A DNA stretch of 35,000 nucleotides from Symbiodinium natans (lineage: Eukaryota; Sar; Dinophyceae; Suessiales; Symbiodiniaceae): positions 147,501 through 182,500 of the forward strand of contig CAJNDS010002246.1 of NCBI GenBank assembly GCA_905221605.1, given 5' to 3'. Positions 34,101 to 35,000 of the stretch are shown here, in pieces (the stretch's first letter is position 1; each line of letters starts with the position of its first letter). A program made the translations under genes and the position numbers. Under the pieces are notes generated by a model. The model saw only the letters and a program-made list of their open reading frames with translations. It was not told the origin of the DNA and made no database searches.

Positions 34101-35000
34101 AGGTTTGGGGTTCAAGAACCCTAAACCCTAACCCCTAAACCCTAAACCCTAAACCCTAAGAGCTCAGGGACGAGAAGTGCTTTGGGGCCTCAGGCGTCAC
34201 ATAAACTCTGCACCCTAAGACCTAAACCTAAAACCTAAACCATAAACCTTGCACCCTAAACCCTAAACCTTAAACCCTAAACCCTAAACCCTACACCCTA
34301 CACCCTAAACCCTAAACCCTCAACCCTAAACCCTAAACCCCAGCCCCTAAACCCTAAACCCTAAACCCTCAACCCTAAACCCTAAACCCTACACCCTGAA
34401 CGCTTTGGAGCCGACGCCCACATCTTGACTTCGCCGAAACCCTCCGTGACGTCGGCTGAGCTCACCAAAGTCAGGATGTAAGGCTTCCTTCACGTTCAGG
34501 GTTTAGGGTTTAGGGTTTAGGGTTTAGGGTTTAGGGTTTAGGGTTTAGGGTTTAGGGTTTAGGGTTTAGGGTTTAGGGTTTAGGGTGTAGGGTTTAGGGT
34601 CTATCAACTAGGGGCCATTTAAGTTTATTCGCAGCAGCCTGTGGGGTAGTTTCTATATATCTTAGAGCATCTCCATTTTCTTGCAAGTTATGAGGGATCA
34701 TTGGTACAGACTCCTGTATTGTGAATGATTGGCTATGATGCGATCAGGGGATTCTACAAACAGGGCTTTCCCAGAGTCCCCCCCCCTTATAAAGGCCCTT
34801 CTACCCCAAGAGTTGGAACCTTACGTTTGTGTGGTTCTTGGGGGTAAACCCTAAACCCTAAACCCTAAACCCTAAACCCTAAACCCTAAACCCTAAACCC
34901 TAAACCCTAAACCCTAAACCCTAAACCCTAAACCCTAAACCCTAAACCCCATGGCCTGCGCGTTGGCGAGGATCTGGCCCGAGATAGACACCGCCGACAG
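28085..35000 (-). CDS. Gene B: class I SAM-dependent methyltransferase, multi-exon, 5' end outside window
   Basis: Exons (minus, 5' to 3'): 35000-34956 (cut), 34487-34425, 33763-33712, 32209-32124, 31922-31824, 31652-31560, 31422-31388, 30793-30732, 30366-30308, 29914-29879, 29584-29522, 28920-28861, and 28159-28085 with TGA. The 13 pieces sum to one open frame of 828 bases. Motifs in order: AMVEVGTGK|AFSTV, VFTIDPW, ADSAF|DLVFLDGG, VRPGGILCGHDL. Exon lengths match gene A almost base for base, but the introns do not align with gene A. Donors are GC or GA in 11 of 12 junctions. Differences from gene A: an extra intron after VGTGK, and PQ in place of HY after DLVFLDGG. Substrate unknown. Confidence 0.85.
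28198..28290 (+). repeat. CCCTAAA array
   Basis: About 13 units in the last intron of gene B. Further arrays in the same intron at 28,594-28,670 and 28,793-28,830. Confidence 0.95.
28861..28920 (-). CDS. Gene B exon, strand-5 motif
   Basis: VRPGGILCGHDLPKGPAFVQ, 60 bases, AAAG|G acceptor, CAG|GC donor. Confidence 0.85.
28962..29052 (+). repeat. TTTAGGG array
   Basis: About 12 units, donor-distal arm of the intron (minus orientation CCCTAAA near the acceptor at 28,921). Confidence 0.95.
29053..29427. other. Gene B intron loop
   Basis: Single-copy sequence between a TTTAGGG arm and a CCCTAAA arm. (TA)n microsatellite at about 29,386-29,402. A 74-codon plus frame has no motif and is not called. 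Confidence 0.5.
29428..29500 (+). repeat. CCCTAAA array
   Basis: About 9 units on the low side of the exon at 29,522. Confidence 0.9.
29522..29584 (-). CDS. Gene B exon, strand-4 motif, altered
   Basis: DLVFLDGGPQRELNVPIFRR then L. The HY of gene A is PQ here. The donor would be CTT|GG, the one unresolved donor of this gene. Confidence 0.8.
29600..29692 (+). repeat. TTTAGGG array
   Basis: About 12 units with CTTAGGG variants. Confidence 0.9.
29798..29852 (+). repeat. CCCTAAA array
   Basis: Seven units. With 29,600-29,692 it makes an inverted pair around about 105 bases. Confidence 0.95.
29879..29914 (-). CDS. Gene B exon
   Basis: DEAAQLLADSAF. TTT|GA donor and CAG|G acceptor as in gene A. 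Confidence 0.8.
29959..30069 (+). repeat. TTTAGGG array
   Basis: About 15 perfect units. Confidence 0.97.
30308..30366 (-). CDS. Gene B exon
   Basis: ARRSLEPWSSRVTILQMTG, three bases longer than in gene A at its start, frame kept. GA donor. Confidence 0.8.
30645..30700 (+). repeat. CCCTAAA array
   Basis: Low side of the exon at 30,732. Nearby C run (30,471-30,485) and G run (30,575-30,589). Confidence 0.9.
30732..30793 (-). CDS. Gene B exon, strand-2 motif
   Basis: QARVFTIDPWMEENRSKSVR, 62 bases as in gene A. AAG|GC acceptor, G|GC donor. Confidence 0.85.
30838..31040 (+). repeat. TTTAGGG arrays
   Basis: About 9 units at 30,838-30,902, then shorter tracts at 30,938-30,965 and 31,019-31,040. 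Confidence 0.9.
31117..31375 (+). repeat. Long CCCTAAA array with CCCTATAAA and CCCTGAA variants
   Basis: About 260 bases. Variants cluster in short runs. Confidence 0.95.
31388..31422 (-). CDS. Gene B exon
   Basis: AFSTVHVLKAV, 35 bases. AAG|G acceptor, AA|GC donor. Gene A has this fused to the preceding exon. Confidence 0.85.
31423..31559 (-). other. Extra intron of gene B carrying TTTAGGG repeats
   Basis: 137 bp, GC...AG. ACCGGCAAGGC spans both ends, an 11-bp direct repeat. On minus it contains about 11 TTTAGGG-type units and little else. Gene A is uninterrupted at the same codon. Confidence 0.85.
31560..31652 (-). CDS. Gene B exon, SAM-binding loop
   Basis: EILVGLLQSLLPKALRAG ... ELAMVEVGTGK, 31 codons; gene A lacks one codon before REL. 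GAG|G acceptor, AAG|GC donor. Confidence 0.85.
31680..31800 (+). repeat. CCTTATAAG and CCCTAAA array
   Basis: AAGCCTTATAAG units, then CCCTAAA/CCCCAAA, on the low side of the exon. Confidence 0.9.
31824..31922 (-). CDS. Gene B exon
   Basis: VLDHQVTLEAAAARGALADV then PVRHRVDLGLHHT, 99 bases. An in-frame TAG eight codon-bases past the GA donor confirms that the exon ends here. Confidence 0.85.
31940..32025 (+). repeat. CCCTAAA array and C run
   Basis: Degenerate array ending in about 16 C. Confidence 0.85.
32124..32209 (-). CDS. Gene B exon
   Basis: LGQVLYTNVELSRIGLEKVS, 86 bases. CAG|G acceptor, CGG|GA donor. Confidence 0.85.
32225..32273 (+). repeat. TTTAGGG array
   Basis: Seven units on the high side of the exon. 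Confidence 0.95.
32274..33542. other. Long gene B intron interior
   Basis: CCCTAAA at 32,433-32,475 and 32,553-32,610, TTTAGGG at 32,921-32,990, G-rich purine run 32,700-32,731, C run 33,233-33,258. GGGCCTTGGCTTCAA is repeated in tandem near 32,665-32,695. No exon shared with gene A. Short frames on both strands rejected. Confidence 0.5.
33543..33698 (+). repeat. CCCTAAA array
   Basis: About 20 units on the low side of the exon. Confidence 0.95.
33712..33763 (-). CDS. Gene B exon
   Basis: VGLGAPEEVAMAALAAA, GAG|G acceptor, GA donor in phase 1 (gene A uses GC at the same place). Confidence 0.8.
33785..33885 (+). repeat. TTTAGGG array
   Basis: About 14 units on the high side of the exon. Confidence 0.95.
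34115..34400 (+). repeat. CCCTAAA arrays
   Basis: 34,115-34,160 and 34,208-34,400, with CCCTACA and CCCTCAA variants; pairs with 33,785-33,885. Confidence 0.92.
34425..34487 (-). CDS. Gene B exon
   Basis: EALHPDFGELSRRHGGFRRS then Q, 63 bases. AAG|G acceptor, CAA|GA donor. Confidence 0.85.
34497..34605 (+). repeat. TTTAGGG array
   Basis: About 15 units on the high side of the exon. Confidence 0.97.
34846..34949 (+). repeat. CCCTAAA array
   Basis: About 15 perfect units on the low side of the last visible exon; inverted pair with 34,497-34,605. Confidence 0.97.
34956..35000 (-). CDS. Gene B exon, cut by window edge
   Basis: LSAVSISGQILANAQ, matching gene A LSAVARSTEILSDAQ. CAG|GC donor. 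Confidence 0.75.

Noticed and set aside
1-35000. CRISPR array, because of regular repeats
   Set aside because: Units are contiguous 7-mers without spacers of constant length, and there are no cas genes.

Overview
The window looks like nuclear DNA of a dinoflagellate. The reasons are TTTAGGG-type telomere-like repeats throughout, minus-strand genes split into 35-125 bp exons, introns that begin with GC or GA rather than GT and end in AG, and a 10-base match to the 3' end of the dinoflagellate spliced leader inside an LTR. Plants and some algae share the TTTAGGG repeat but not the splice-site pattern. No tRNA, rRNA, CRISPR or bacterial-type gene was seen.

Layout. (1) 1-14.4 kb: islands that look like exons of an unidentified minus-strand gene (here 'gene Z'), interrupted at 1133-9913 by a nearly intact minus-strand LTR retrotransposon. 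The element has LTRs of 287 and 283 bp that differ only by a 4-bp indel, a 5-bp target duplication TAGGG, a primer site matching the anticodon arm of initiator tRNA-Met, and a polypurine tract. Its two long overlapping ORFs (547 and 2126 codons) encode a WW domain, an S1-like fold, six CCCH zinc fingers and a SAM-like segment. No protease, integrase or reverse transcriptase is visible, so it is probably non-autonomous. (2) 14,756 to at least 24,786, perhaps to about 27.7 kb: gene A. (3) 28,085 to beyond 35,000: gene B. Genes A and B are tandem paralogues on the minus strand. Both encode a class I SAM-dependent methyltransferase (Methyltransf_24-like), with motifs LEVGTGGAFSTV, IFTIDPW, FDLVFLDGGHY and VRPGGILCGHDL, and both end in WMWWFEV-stop. 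Their exons are collinear and the reading frame stays open across every junction I traced.

The unusual feature is what fills the introns. Nearly every exon is an island with a CCCTAAA array on its lower-coordinate side and, usually, a TTTAGGG array on its higher-coordinate side. In the pre-mRNA most introns therefore start with UUUAGGG repeats and end with CCCUAAA repeats, and could fold into long hairpins that bring the two splice sites together. Several introns are bounded by 9-11 bp direct repeats. One intron of gene B (31,423-31,559) has an 11-bp duplication at its ends and is missing from gene A. A 200-bp unit in gene A duplicates 25 bp of an exon edge. These are marks of recent intron insertion (introner-like), here with telomere-like DNA as cargo. 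The introns also hold at least two families of short terminal-inverted-repeat elements. The exon models come from reading two paralogues against each other and have no transcript support.
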